A stretch of DNA of 64,000 nt from CBDBIG01 sp965205845 [NCBI: bacterium] (GTDB lineage Bacteria; SAR324), in NCBI GenBank assembly GCA_965205845.1, contig CBDBIG010000005.1, forward strand, positions 707,173 through 771,172, in the 5' to 3' direction. A program made the position numbers and the translations under genes. The notes below the pieces were generated by a model that searched no databases, was not told where the DNA came from, and was given only the letters and a program-made list of their open reading frames with translations. The first letter of the stretch is position 1, and every line of letters begins with the position of its first letter. Below, one piece after another: positions 9,354 through 17,693 of this stretch.

Positions 9354-9441
9354 TGGTTTTTTAGTGTGCAGTATGCAAAAAGGTTTCAAACATTGCTTCA
9401 TTCCCTGAGGCAATGGTTGACTATGATAGCGTGTTGCCCTC

Positions 9442-10350
9442 CTAGCGCACCCTGCTTAAACGCTTTAGCAGTGAATTGGCCTTGGAGCGTTGTAAGTAGG
9501 TATTCTCTTTGGCATAGACCCATGCCACTTTGTTGCTGTGGTCTTTCATGTTGGGATTGGCTCTTCCTCGCAGCAGCTCCAGCACAATTCCAGGGGTAGT
9601 GGTACTGGCCGCTGCAATATGTAATGGCGTGCTTCCAAAAGTATTTTTGCGATTGACCTTGGCACCCGCCCTAATGAGCAGCTGTATAATTTGGGGGGTC
9701 GAACCGTAGGCAGCCGCACGGTGCAAAGGGGTAAACCCATTTTGATCGGCGGTGTTGACGTTGGCTCCACCCTTAATTAAGGATTTAATTGTCTCAAGGG
9801 ATGCAGCCAACCCAGCCGCCCAGTTTAATGGCGTGTAGCCGAGGTTGTCGAGTTGATCCACCTTAGCGCCTTTTTGAATAAGAAAGGTAATAATGCGTGG
9901 CTCCTTAGAATACAAAGCCGCGGTATGTAAGGGCGCGTAACCCAACGCATTTTTTTGACCAACGTTTGCTCCGGCCTGCACAAGGGCTTGTACTATTTGG
10001 AGCGAGGCTCTACGCGTAGCAAAATGCAAGGGTGTATCCCCGCTGGTGTTTTTGATGTTTACACGGGCACCCATGTCTAACATCAAATTGACAATGTTCA
10101 CCTCTAGCCTTGATTCGACCGCGAGATGCAAAGGGGCAAGCCCAAGAGAGTTTGTGGCATTTATTTTGGCACCATTTTTAACGAGTGCCCGAATTTGACT
10201 GGGTGTAGCCGTTTTAAGAAACTCTACCTCACACAGGTTTTTGCAATCTTGTGCGTACGCCAAAGGGCTTACGCTTGTCGACGCAACAGCGCATACAACG
10301 CTCAAAATAAATAACTTTACTGATGTCCGAATCTTTAAAAAACAGTACAT
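9442..10350 (-). CDS. secreted ankyrin-repeat protein
   Basis: A 302-residue protein with a Sec signal peptide (KLFILSVVCAVAST then SVSPLAYA before QDCKNLC), so a periplasmic or extracellular location is predicted. After a short Cys-containing segment there are about seven ankyrin repeats of 33-34 residues, each with the G-xTPLHxAA core (GLAPLHLAV, GDTPLHFAT, GYAPLHTAA, GYTPLNWAA, GFTPLHRAA, GSTPLHIAA). Ankyrin repeats bind other proteins. No catalytic domain is attached, so a binding or scaffolding role is inferred. The C-terminus is basic. Neighbours (proS, hflX) give no functional hint. Confidence 0.88.
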   Translation of the reverse strand: MYCFLKIRTSVKLFILSVVCAVASTSVSPLAYAQDCKNLCEVEFLKTATPSQIRALVKNGAKINATNSLGLAPLHLAVESRLEVNIVNLMLDMGARVNIKNTSGDTPLHFATRRASLQIVQALVQAGANVGQKNALGYAPLHTAALYSKEPRIITFLIQKGAKVDQLDNLGYTPLNWAAGLAASLETIKSLIKGGANVNTADQNGFTPLHRAAAYGSTPQIIQLLIRAGAKVNRKNTFGSTPLHIAAASTTTPGIVLELLRGRANPNMKDHSNKVAWVYAKENTYLQRSKANSLLKRLSRVR

Positions 10351-10519
10351 ACAATGTCCTCCTTTTGATGTGAATAATTAGCAACTCATCAAGAGGCGCA
10401 CGTGTTGCGGGGTCACTTTTGCGATTTGGAACAGCGCAAACACGACACCTACAACGATCAGTCTACGGCGAATTAAATATTTTTTCAAGTATCAAAATCC
10501 TTAAACCTACTTCCAAAGT

Positions 10520-11830
10520 TTAAACGAACCCGTTAGGCGTGCTCGAGAACCGCCAAGTGACCTGACTGCCTAATGCCGCTCGCAAGCGCCGCAAATGGTT
10601 TGGCATACCTAGAACACGTAGATATATCAACCCATCCCTCCAGTCAGTTTCTTGCACACTGCACAAGCGATGCACCTGATGCAAGGCATGGTCTGCGCTT
10701 GGAGCCATGCACACCTCCGCTTCTAGCAAGCTCTGGGCAAAAAAATGCATTATCTTTTTGTACAAAGCACGGCAGTTCCCCGATATAGCAGAAACAAACA
10801 CCGCGTGGGGATATTTTTTTTGTAAAAGCAGGCGCTGCATTTTTTCGAGACGATCGATTTTGTTAAAAATGAGTACGCGCGGTTGGTGTGTGGCTTGAAT
10901 TTGTTCCAGGGTTTCCTCAGTAATTGCCATACAGGTCTCATACGCTTCGCGGCTTGCATCCACCACGTGTAGCAGTAAATCGGCATCGCGCGCCACCTCA
11001 AGGGTTGATTGGAAAGAGGCAACCAGCTGGTGAGGAAGGTCACCAATAAAGCCCACCGTATCGGTCAGCAGGTATGGTGGTGCGGGGTGCGCACGCAGCA
11101 CTCTGGCTTTGGAATCAAGGGTGGAAAACAGACGGTTTTCAACCCACTGGGTGCTGCCCGTTAAGCGGTTCATGAGGGTTGATTTGCCTGCATTGGTGTA
11201 GCCTACCAAAATGGCGTGTAAACAGTGCGCGTTGCGCCGTTTTTTTTGTACGCTTCGCACCTTACCTAGGTGCTTGAGCGTGCGTCGCAGCTGACCAATG
11301 CGTTGGCGAATCAGGCTCCGATCGACATCAATCTGCTTTTCGCCAATCCCTTTTGAACCCGCAATGCCGCCGCGTTCACGGTCAAGATGGGCCCACATAC
11401 CCACCAAGCGGGGGAGCATGTATTCCATCTCAGCAAGTTCTACCTGTTTTTGTGCTTCTTTACTGCGTGCACTACGCTTAAAAATATCTAAAATAACCTG
11501 GGTGCGATCAAGGGTCATGTAGCCAAGGGCACGCTCAATCTGTATCCCTTGAGAGGGAGAGAGTTGCCCATCAAAAACGGCTGCATCGGCCTTTGCATTG
11601 GCCATGCATTGCTTGAGTTCGGCCAATTTTCCTGGACCAAAAACGAAGGCGGGGTGAAAACTTTGGCGTACCTGCACCATTTTCCCCAACACACGGCAAC
11701 CGGCACTCAATACCAGCTCTGCCAGTTCATTCAAGGAGTGCTCGGCCTGGGCCGAACTTTCGGTAGGCTTGCGCAAAGCCATCAAAAAAACCCCCAGCGG
11801 GCCATCGTTTTCGATGGTTGCATGCATCAA
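10520..11830 (-). CDS. hflX: ribosome-associated GTPase HflX
   Basis: A 436-residue HflX, the GTPase that binds 50S/70S ribosomes and splits stalled ribosomes. It has an N-terminal HflX domain (VRQSFHPAFVFGPGKLAEL, then DGQLSPSQGIQIERAL and TQVILDIFKRSARSKEAQKQ), then a helical linker. The G domain follows: G1 GYTNAGKST, the FSTLDSKAR switch, G3 DTVGFI, G4 NKID and a G5-like SAISG. The start at 11830 keeps family length. Upstream lie 168 bp without a gene, then the SDR gene on the same strand; hfq is not present here. Confidence 0.96.
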   Translation of the reverse strand: MMHATIENDGPLGVFLMALRKPTESSAQAEHSLNELAELVLSAGCRVLGKMVQVRQSFHPAFVFGPGKLAELKQCMANAKADAAVFDGQLSPSQGIQIERALGYMTLDRTQVILDIFKRSARSKEAQKQVELAEMEYMLPRLVGMWAHLDRERGGIAGSKGIGEKQIDVDRSLIRQRIGQLRRTLKHLGKVRSVQKKRRNAHCLHAILVGYTNAGKSTLMNRLTGSTQWVENRLFSTLDSKARVLRAHPAPPYLLTDTVGFIGDLPHQLVASFQSTLEVARDADLLLHVVDASREAYETCMAITEETLEQIQATHQPRVLIFNKIDRLEKMQRLLLQKKYPHAVFVSAISGNCRALYKKIMHFFAQSLLEAEVCMAPSADHALHQVHRLCSVQETDWRDGLIYLRVLGMPNHLRRLRAALGSQVTWRFSSTPNGFV

Positions 11831-11998
11831 GGTGTTCCTTATGAGTTCGCTCCATGTTCGAAATAGGGTTTAGACATGGGGTAAGGCACCCCCCAGCCCC
11901 GCTCGCACACAGCGCATGGGAGGCTGCCATTAACAACCCTAAATCCTAAGGGGGACAGGGTACTTCGCGCACTTTTCCATTGAAAAGTCAAGTTAAAG

Positions 11999-12871
11999 TT
12001 AACCCGTTGTGCACCACCCATCGTCAAGGGTAAGGCATTGGCCTTTCATGCGTACTGCGTGCTCGCTAGCAAGCCAGGCCACTGCATGGGCAATATCATG
12101 GGGTTCAAGTGGGGTTTTTAGGGTATGGCGTGCACTAAAATTTTCCATGCCCGTCGCCTCATTTTTTGCAAAGCCTTGTGTCATCTGAAGTGCCATGGGA
12201 GAATTTACCGTACCCGGGCACACTGCATTGACGCACACACCATGCGGACCCAGCTCTGCCGAAAGGGCCCGGGTAAGCCCGATTAAAGCATGTTTGGCAC
12301 TCACATAAGCACTGGCATGAGAGAGCCCCATTAGGCCTGCCACAGACGCGATATTGATGATGCGCCCCCAGCGTTGTTTGCACATATGAGATAAGGCACG
12401 CTGGGCACCAAAAAAAGCGGCATCTACAATGACCTGGTGATGCAAACGCCACAAAGCACTGCTGGTTTCTAACACGCTGCAAAGTTTACCAATTCCCGCA
12501 TTGTTTACCAAAATATCCACATTGCCCCAACGCTTTTCAATGGTGCTAAACGCCGTATGAAGTGCGCTTTGTTGGCGAACATCCGCCTGCAAACCATACA
12601 CGCTACAGCCCATTTTTTGTAGCGCATCAACGGTTTGCTGCAATGCCTTAGGGGGGGCCAACGGATAGTACGGTTCAAAAGATTTTACCGTTTCTAGGGT
12701 TGCATCCAGCAAAATGGTGGTGGCACCTTGCAAAGCCAATTGCCCTGCAATGGCTTTTCCAATACCACGCGCCGCCCCCGTAACCAAAGCAATGCGCCCG
12801 CTTAAAGAAGGTTGGTTGGCTGGCTTGCCCAAAGCGTTGGGCAGGGGGGTTGGCCTTGGTAAGGGTTGCAT
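11999..12871 (-). CDS. short-chain dehydrogenase/reductase
   Basis: A 290-residue classical SDR with a Rossmann fold. It has cofactor motif TGAARGIGKAIA, the NNAG motif (ILVNNAGIG), the catalytic Ser in NIASVAGL, the catalytic YVSAKHAL (YxxxK) and PGTVNSPM after it. Roughly 30 residues precede the fold (MQPLPRPTPLP). I chose the ATG at 12869-12871 because the longer open frame (to 12964) adds unrelated sequence. A 40-residue insertion between beta-2 and alpha-3 (AYYPLAPPKALQQTV region) is larger than in the closest textbook members such as FabG or 3-hydroxybutyrate dehydrogenase. The substrate is unknown. Confidence 0.9.
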   Translation of the reverse strand: MQPLPRPTPLPNALGKPANQPSLSGRIALVTGAARGIGKAIAGQLALQGATTILLDATLETVKSFEPYYPLAPPKALQQTVDALQKMGCSVYGLQADVRQQSALHTAFSTIEKRWGNVDILVNNAGIGKLCSVLETSSALWRLHHQVIVDAAFFGAQRALSHMCKQRWGRIINIASVAGLMGLSHASAYVSAKHALIGLTRALSAELGPHGVCVNAVCPGTVNSPMALQMTQGFAKNEATGMENFSARHTLKTPLEPHDIAHAVAWLASEHAVRMKGQCLTLDDGWCTTG

Positions 12872-13224
12872 AACGGCAGTTTCAAAGCATTGTGCTGGCG
12901 TGAAGAGGGTTTTTTGCACGCACTCTCTCGAAAACCAAAGTATCTGGTCTCTAAGCACAAGCAAAGGGGGTAGGCAAAAAGGAAAGGAGGTTTTTAGCGT
13001 ATTTTTGGTGGTTAATAGGGTTTTCGAGGCAGATCCTTATCAAAACAGCCTGCAGTCGATCGAGCCTCCGTGATTCACGGCCGATTCGAATCAAAATAAC
13101 CCTTCATAAGCAACGTATCCAAACCACCCTAATCGTTAAAACCCGAGGTAGTACCAGTGATATTCTATGAAGCCACAACACTGGACTTTAGGCATAAATG
13201 ACCGTGGGTCTTCTTTTGTTTAAA
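12872..13224. other. intergenic stretch without a recognisable gene
   Basis: About 350 bp upstream of the SDR gene. It holds no convincing reading frame, tRNA or strong hairpin. The Dam pseudogene follows directly on the plus strand. Confidence 0.5.
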
Positions 13225-13570
13225 TGCTTTAAAGCACTGCGATGCTTGGGCTGTGTGGCAGAGCAGGTGCTGCTGCACACGGGGGTCTACGCACACGAGG
13301 TATTTGAAAACTTGCTAAAACAAGACCCCCAAAACTTTGACCGACATCCAGCGTGCCCAACGCTTTTTTTGCCTCCATAAAATGTCTTTTGGCAGTTTGG
13401 CTAAGGCGTTTGGCTACTCAAAAAAAAGCCCCGCACGCAACTTACAACCCTTAAAAAAGCCTTTAAGCACGCCCACCATGCCCTTAAAAAGGGTGCATCT
13501 TGAGTGCAAACCTTGGCCAAGACGTGCTCAACCGCTACGATGCAAAAAACACCCCCTTCTACTGCTCCAC
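13225..13570 (+). pseudogene. decayed D12-class DNA adenine methyltransferase (Dam), copy 1
   Basis: Pieces in different plus frames line up in the order of a phage-type Dam enzyme: AHEVFENLLKQDPQN, then (after a frame change at about 13337) TDIQRAQRFFCLHKMSF and AKAFGYSKKSP. Another shift in the A-run gives LKKAFKHAHHALKKG, and a last piece (13512-13560) reads DVLNRYDAKNTPFYC. In intact D12 enzymes this last piece is followed by the catalytic DPPY; here it is replaced by unrelated sequence. At least three frameshifts and loss of both ends make it non-functional. The related copy at 45.85-46.2 kb on the minus strand shows the N-terminal half. Confidence 0.75.
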
Positions 13571-13625
13571 GTTCCGAGCACCCTGGCAGGGGGCCCCGCG
13601 AAAGGCTGGCCAGACAGGTCCTAGT

Positions 13626-14029
13626 TTTTACCCAAACCGCCTTAAAACAAGCCGGGGCAGAGCGAGAGCGCGGGTCGAAGGGCTGCGTTTTGCACCCCCC
13701 TAACCGCTTTAGTGGGTATCTACAGTCAAGGTCTTGCGCCTCTAATGGATTTATCGCAAACCTAAAGAAAGGCACCCTTGCTATTTGGTGGTAAGCATTT
13801 TGCCAAGCGGCATTGTAAATCCCTTTCGAACGCGGTTTGCCTCTTCGAAACCCTTCGAATTAAGTGCCGGCCGAGTGGCGTTCCATGTGAACGAAAAACG
13901 CGTAAACTCGCATTCCACCGTTTTTTAGGCCGGTCAATTTACACCACCCTTTTAGCGCAAACACACTGCCCGTAAACTGTTAAAAAACCACAAAAAACCA
14001 TAATTTTTTGAGCCGTGTAAAAGCAAGTG
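13626..14029. repeat. dispersed ~400-bp element, copy 2 (A + B)
   Basis: It matches 3456-3867 through both halves, in the same orientation. Half A begins with the CCGCCTTAAAACAAGCCGGG word right after the Dam remnant. Half B (from 13881) includes CACTGCCCGTAAACTG and ends AAAAGCAAGTG. Reading frames are not conserved between copies. Confidence 0.85.
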
Positions 14030-14202
14030 TCTCGGCACAGCCGGCCGAGTGGCGTTCCATGTGAACGAAAAACGCGTAAACCCGCATTCCACCGTTTTTT
14101 AGGCCGGTCAATTTACACCACCCTTTTAGCGCAAACACACTGCCCGTAAACCGTTGAAAAACCACAAAAAACCATAATTTTTTGACCCGTGTAAAAGCAA
14201 GT
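13866..14202. repeat. tandem duplication of element half B (period 174 bp)
   Basis: GCCGGCCGAGTGGCGTTCCA occurs at 13866 and again at 14040. The following ~160 bp are nearly identical in both copies. The duplication is therefore younger than the dispersal of the element, because copy 1 at 3.7 kb has a single B half. Confidence 0.92.
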
Positions 14203-14422
14203 GAACGAGAACACCGCTTAATCCCGCTTAATCCCGCTATTTTCTAGTGGTGGCAAAGCATGTGAACGGGCACAGTGGCAGGTGGTGTCCCCCAGCACGG
14301 GCCTTTTTGATGCCTTTTCTCCTCTGCCAAGGTGTGCCCTAACGCGGGCCTTTTTTTGTGCTTTGTGGGCCCCTGGGAAGAGAGGCATGAAACAAAACAC
14401 CACCCAAAAGCCAAAACCGTTT
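14203..14422. other. intergenic stretch after the B repeats
   Basis: No gene seen. It contains a short direct repeat (TAATCCCGCT twice near 14219-14238) and GTGGCAAAGCATGTGAACGGGCAC at about 14249-14272, the terminal word of the B element. It also has two GGGCCTTTTT runs (14299, 14345) that could be terminator tails for plus-strand transcripts, without a strong stem. Confidence 0.4.
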
Positions 14423-14908
14423 TTATTGGCTGGATGACACAGGGTGTACCTCAAAATTTTGGGTGGATGGATGATAGCAGGCTAAGATTGCCCCATCGGG
14501 GCCTTTTTTTTGAATCCCGCACACCAAATAGGCAATCCCTGGGGCAATAGGCTGCCCTGCCCATAAAGCGCGGGCCTTGTCCTCATCCGAAAAGTACGCC
14601 CCCACCTCAATATGAGAGTGCATGTAGATGCGAATAGCCCGTTTTTGGCCTGCCAATTCACGCTCAGTCTGGCGCAACACAAGGGGGTCCATCACATAAC
14701 CATTTCTACCTGTACGTGGGTAGTGTTGGGGGTTTTTGGCGTGTAGGGCATTGATGATGTTGGGAATGGGAGTAAAGCCATCCACCGGTGCTTCTTGTCC
14801 CACAGGGCCACTTAGCACGCCGCAACTCTCTTCTGGATAATGTCCCTGCCCGTGGGCGAAACACGCTTCGAGCAAGTTTTTGGAGATTTTTGGAACAACG
14901 ATAGGCAT
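14423..14908 (-). CDS. JAMM/Mov34-family metallopeptidase
   Basis: About 161 residues of a JAB1/MPN+ domain. The zinc and catalytic residues are visible: Glu in YPEESCGVL near the N-terminus, the HxH of IYMHSHIEVGAYFSDED and the Ser/Asp of the same SDED segment, i.e. the E...HxHx(8)SxxD JAMM signature. Bacterial stand-alone JAMM proteins cleave after C-terminal glycines of ubiquitin-like sulfur carriers (for example the CysO-cysteine peptidase Mec). No ThiS, MoaD or ThiF gene is adjacent, so the substrate is open. The ATG at 14906-14908 is the likely start; an in-frame alternative extends to 14998. Confidence 0.85.
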   Translation of the reverse strand: MPIVVPKISKNLLEACFAHGQGHYPEESCGVLSGPVGQEAPVDGFTPIPNIINALHAKNPQHYPRTGRNGYVMDPLVLRQTERELAGQKRAIRIYMHSHIEVGAYFSDEDKARALWAGQPIAPGIAYLVCGIQKKGPDGAILACYHPSTQNFEVHPVSSSQ

Positions 14909-15043
14909 GCCATAAGCATAAATGGCGTTTTTCTTGCTTGTCAATAATATGGGTGTGTTTTCAATCCTCTGTTTGTTCAACAAAAAAGCGTTTACCACTT
15001 GGCAGAGCCACCCCCGTTCCCCACAAAATAAGGTTTATGCAAA

Positions 15044-16534
15044 GTGCACTGGATACAAGGATGGTGTTTCAACCTTGATGGGTTGCGTTGCAAACGCTGG
15101 ATACGCGTGCATTTTCCCAAGTGGTTGGCTGTGCCATATTCCCGCGGCATGGTGCTGGTTGTGTGGTGTTTTGGTAGCGGGCTTTTATTTAGTGCTTGGG
15201 AGAATAACGCCCATGCCCAACGCTTTCGCCATGAGAGCATCCAAATTACCCAACAAAACCGCCCTCAAGCACTTGGGCCCAGCACTCAGCAAACCGACCC
15301 TCAACAAGTGTTTCAAGATGCCCTCCGTAACCTGCGCGGTAAGCAAGGGATTCATTTACTCACCTTGCCTTTTTTTAGCGATGATATTGACGCTGCCATC
15401 ACCAAGAAACTCAGCGATTCCTTTTTGAAAAACCTGCGCAATACGGGGCGTTTTGTCATTGTACAGCAACCTCAATCCCAAATAAAAGAGGGCCCCATTT
15501 TGCCAAACCCGCAAACAACCGCTGCCATCAACCAAAAAACGGCTTGTGCTGAGATTGCTTGCGGTGTTGCCTTGGCCAAGCAATTGCGTGCAGATCAGGT
15601 GTTGGAAGGACGTTTAAGTGGGGTGGCATCCCAAGTAAAGGGCGAAGAATTGCAGTATCGTCTGCGGTTGCGTTTGGTTGATGCCATCAACAATCAACTT
15701 GAGCACGAAGAAATTCTGGTTTTTTATCCCGCACAACAATCGGAAACGCTCTACGCGTTGGCCAATCAGCTCTCTGCCAACCTGTTACAACGCGGCCGCG
15801 TACTACGTGTTTCCAACCCCACCCAGGTGCTGGTGGGATTGGGGAGTGAACACGGCATAAAAACGGGTGAACGCATGGTGGTCTTGCGCAATCTTACCCT
15901 TGAAAATGAGGGGGAACGCGCAGAACTTGAGCTTCAACCGATTGCCTTGGTCAAAGTGGTACGTGTGCACGCGCGTACATCTCAGGTTTCCACCTTGCAA
16001 GCAGCTATCGAGGTCAGGGCGGCAGACTACGTGCACGCCTATCAAAACCCTCTACGTCGCGTGGAATTGCTGGCCACAGCAAGGCGCTCATTGGATGAAG
16101 CATGGCGTGATCAGTTGGCCATTCTTGAACCCAAAGTAGATTTAACCCCCGTATTGGTGGAAGACGTGGAACGCCTTGACTGGTTGCGCAAGCGGGCCCA
16201 GGTTATCGGGCAAAAGCAGTTTTGGAGCATGATGAGCTGGGTTGCAGGGGGGATAACATTGTTGGGGTTGGTTAATTTTGACAGTGATTCCTCTCGCCTT
16301 GCCATACTGATTGTATCGGGGGGGGTTGGCGTGCATTCTCTTTTACGCTGGAAGCGCGCCAATTCTGCGTTAGACGTGCTGAATGTCAAAGGGCGTACCA
16401 AAAATTGGCTTGGCGACAGTGGGCATGTCGCCCCACTGGATTTGATTGGGCAAGGCGTTGAACCCTCAGGTATTCAGCCGCAGCAAACGGCTCTGCAAAG
16501 CAGTCCTCACCTCAATTGGTATTGGCGCTTTTAA
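15044..16534 (+). CDS. secreted TolB/CsgG/FlgT-like protein of unknown function
   Basis: A 496-residue exported protein. The first ~60 residues contain a basic stretch and a hydrophobic core (MVLVVWCFGSGLLFSAW) ending ENNAHAQ, a plausible signal peptidase I site; translation may start at 15044 or at the ATG at 15149. The mature part has a segment resembling the N-terminal fold of TolB/CsgG/FlgT (IHLLTLPFFSDDIDAAITKKL then TGRFVIVQQ). A Cys pair (TACAEIACG) follows, then VADQVLEGRL-like strands and a FlgT-like segment (LVGLGSEHGIKTGERMVVLR). Near the C-terminus is a hydrophobic pair of helices. A role in an envelope complex, possibly a flagellar collar, is inferred only from these fold hints. 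Confidence 0.7.
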   Translation: MHWIQGWCFNLDGLRCKRWIRVHFPKWLAVPYSRGMVLVVWCFGSGLLFSAWENNAHAQRFRHESIQITQQNRPQALGPSTQQTDPQQVFQDALRNLRGKQGIHLLTLPFFSDDIDAAITKKLSDSFLKNLRNTGRFVIVQQPQSQIKEGPILPNPQTTAAINQKTACAEIACGVALAKQLRADQVLEGRLSGVASQVKGEELQYRLRLRLVDAINNQLEHEEILVFYPAQQSETLYALANQLSANLLQRGRVLRVSNPTQVLVGLGSEHGIKTGERMVVLRNLTLENEGERAELELQPIALVKVVRVHARTSQVSTLQAAIEVRAADYVHAYQNPLRRVELLATARRSLDEAWRDQLAILEPKVDLTPVLVEDVERLDWLRKRAQVIGQKQFWSMMSWVAGGITLLGLVNFDSDSSRLAILIVSGGVGVHSLLRWKRANSALDVLNVKGRTKNWLGDSGHVAPLDLIGQGVEPSGIQPQQTALQSSPHLNWYWRF

Positions 16535-16567
16535 AGAAAACCATTTGGGTTACCCTTAATGGCGGGT

Positions 16568-17482
16568 TTATAAAAAGCGTTGAAGGATACTTTGGGCACG
16601 GTGCACGGCACTCCGCCCAGCATCAATCGCTTTTTGACCCAAATGAAAATCCAGCAAACCCATATGTTCAATAGGCACATCAAGCACAAAATTGGCAGGC
16701 TCTGCTTTAAGGCGATAGCTACCCACCTGCCCTACCAAAGTGTCCACCGCACTCCCGAGGGCATTGAGGTAGGAAGGTTGAGTGGACGGACCTTGTTGTA
16801 CGGTCGGGTTAGGATGTTTTGGTAAAAAGGTAGCGCGGGCCCCATCCTTTTGGCGGATGGGGGAAGTTTCAAAATTGTGTACGGGCACAATACGTACGGC
16901 AATCACAATATCAACCCCCAAAGCGCGGCATAGCGAAATGGGTAACGGATTCACAACCGCGCCATCCATAAGCCATTGCTTGCCATTCCACGCGGGTGAA
17001 AATAAAACGGGCAATGAAATTGAGGCACGTACGGCATCGGTTAAGAGCCCGTCCGTCATCCAGACCTCTTTGCCTTGCATGGTGCAGGCAACTGCGCCAT
17101 AGCGCACAGGAAGCTGTGAAATGAGGGAAGGTACAATAAAGGGCTCAAGGTGTTTCATCACTTTGGTACCTTTGGTTAACCCTCCTTTTCGTGGCCATGA
17201 AATCTCAAACAAACGCCAAATGGAACTGCGTGTATAGGTAATAACTTGTTGTTCAAGGGCATCAAGGGTGTTGCTCGCGTAAGCAGCCCCCACCAATGCA
17301 CCCATGGAGCAGCCCGCAACGGCATGCACAGGGTATTGCATCTTTTTAAGTGCTTGCAGCACGCCAATATGGGCCATGCCCCTTGCCACACCAGCACTTA
17401 AAGCAAAACCAATCCTGGGTCGAGATCGGCGGTTTTTTGAAAGGCGGAGCCATTTTGGTAAAAAAAATGTCATGGCATCCAA
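16568..17482 (-). CDS. patatin-like phospholipase (RssA type)
   Basis: A 304-residue lipid acyl hydrolase. It shows the oxyanion loop (SAGVARGMAHIGVL), nucleophile elbow GCSMG (Ser about residue 59) and the catalytic Asp in MDGAVVNPLP, the Ser-Asp dyad of patatins. The RIGFALSAG start and ~300-residue length match the bacterial RssA/YlbK group, which are cytosolic or inner-membrane-associated. Its end converges closely (33 bp) on the preceding secreted protein gene. Possible starts are the ATG at 17482 or MTFF three residues later. The lipid substrate is not predictable. Confidence 0.9.
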   Translation of the reverse strand: MDAMTFFLPKWLRLSKNRRSRPRIGFALSAGVARGMAHIGVLQALKKMQYPVHAVAGCSMGALVGAAYASNTLDALEQQVITYTRSSIWRLFEISWPRKGGLTKGTKVMKHLEPFIVPSLISQLPVRYGAVACTMQGKEVWMTDGLLTDAVRASISLPVLFSPAWNGKQWLMDGAVVNPLPISLCRALGVDIVIAVRIVPVHNFETSPIRQKDGARATFLPKHPNPTVQQGPSTQPSYLNALGSAVDTLVGQVGSYRLKAEPANFVLDVPIEHMGLLDFHLGQKAIDAGRSAVHRAQSILQRFL

Positions 17483-17693
17483 AAAACCGCAGTGACGATT
17501 AAAAAAAGCAAAGGGGCCGGCGATAACGGTGTTGCAGTAGGGGGACCGATTAGGATACGAGCAAAGGCACTGGCAAAAACAGCACGTGGTATAGTATACA
17601 CGTTTACTAAAAGTATCCTTCGTTCATGCATTGACTTTTATACATTCTCCCACCATCACCACCTCAGCATGGGTAATTTTTTAAAACTCCCTT

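Noticed and set aside
13500-13794. Plus-strand frames through the dispersed element as protein
   Set aside because: The frame differs between the two copies of the element and holds unrelated peptides, so it is not conserved as protein.
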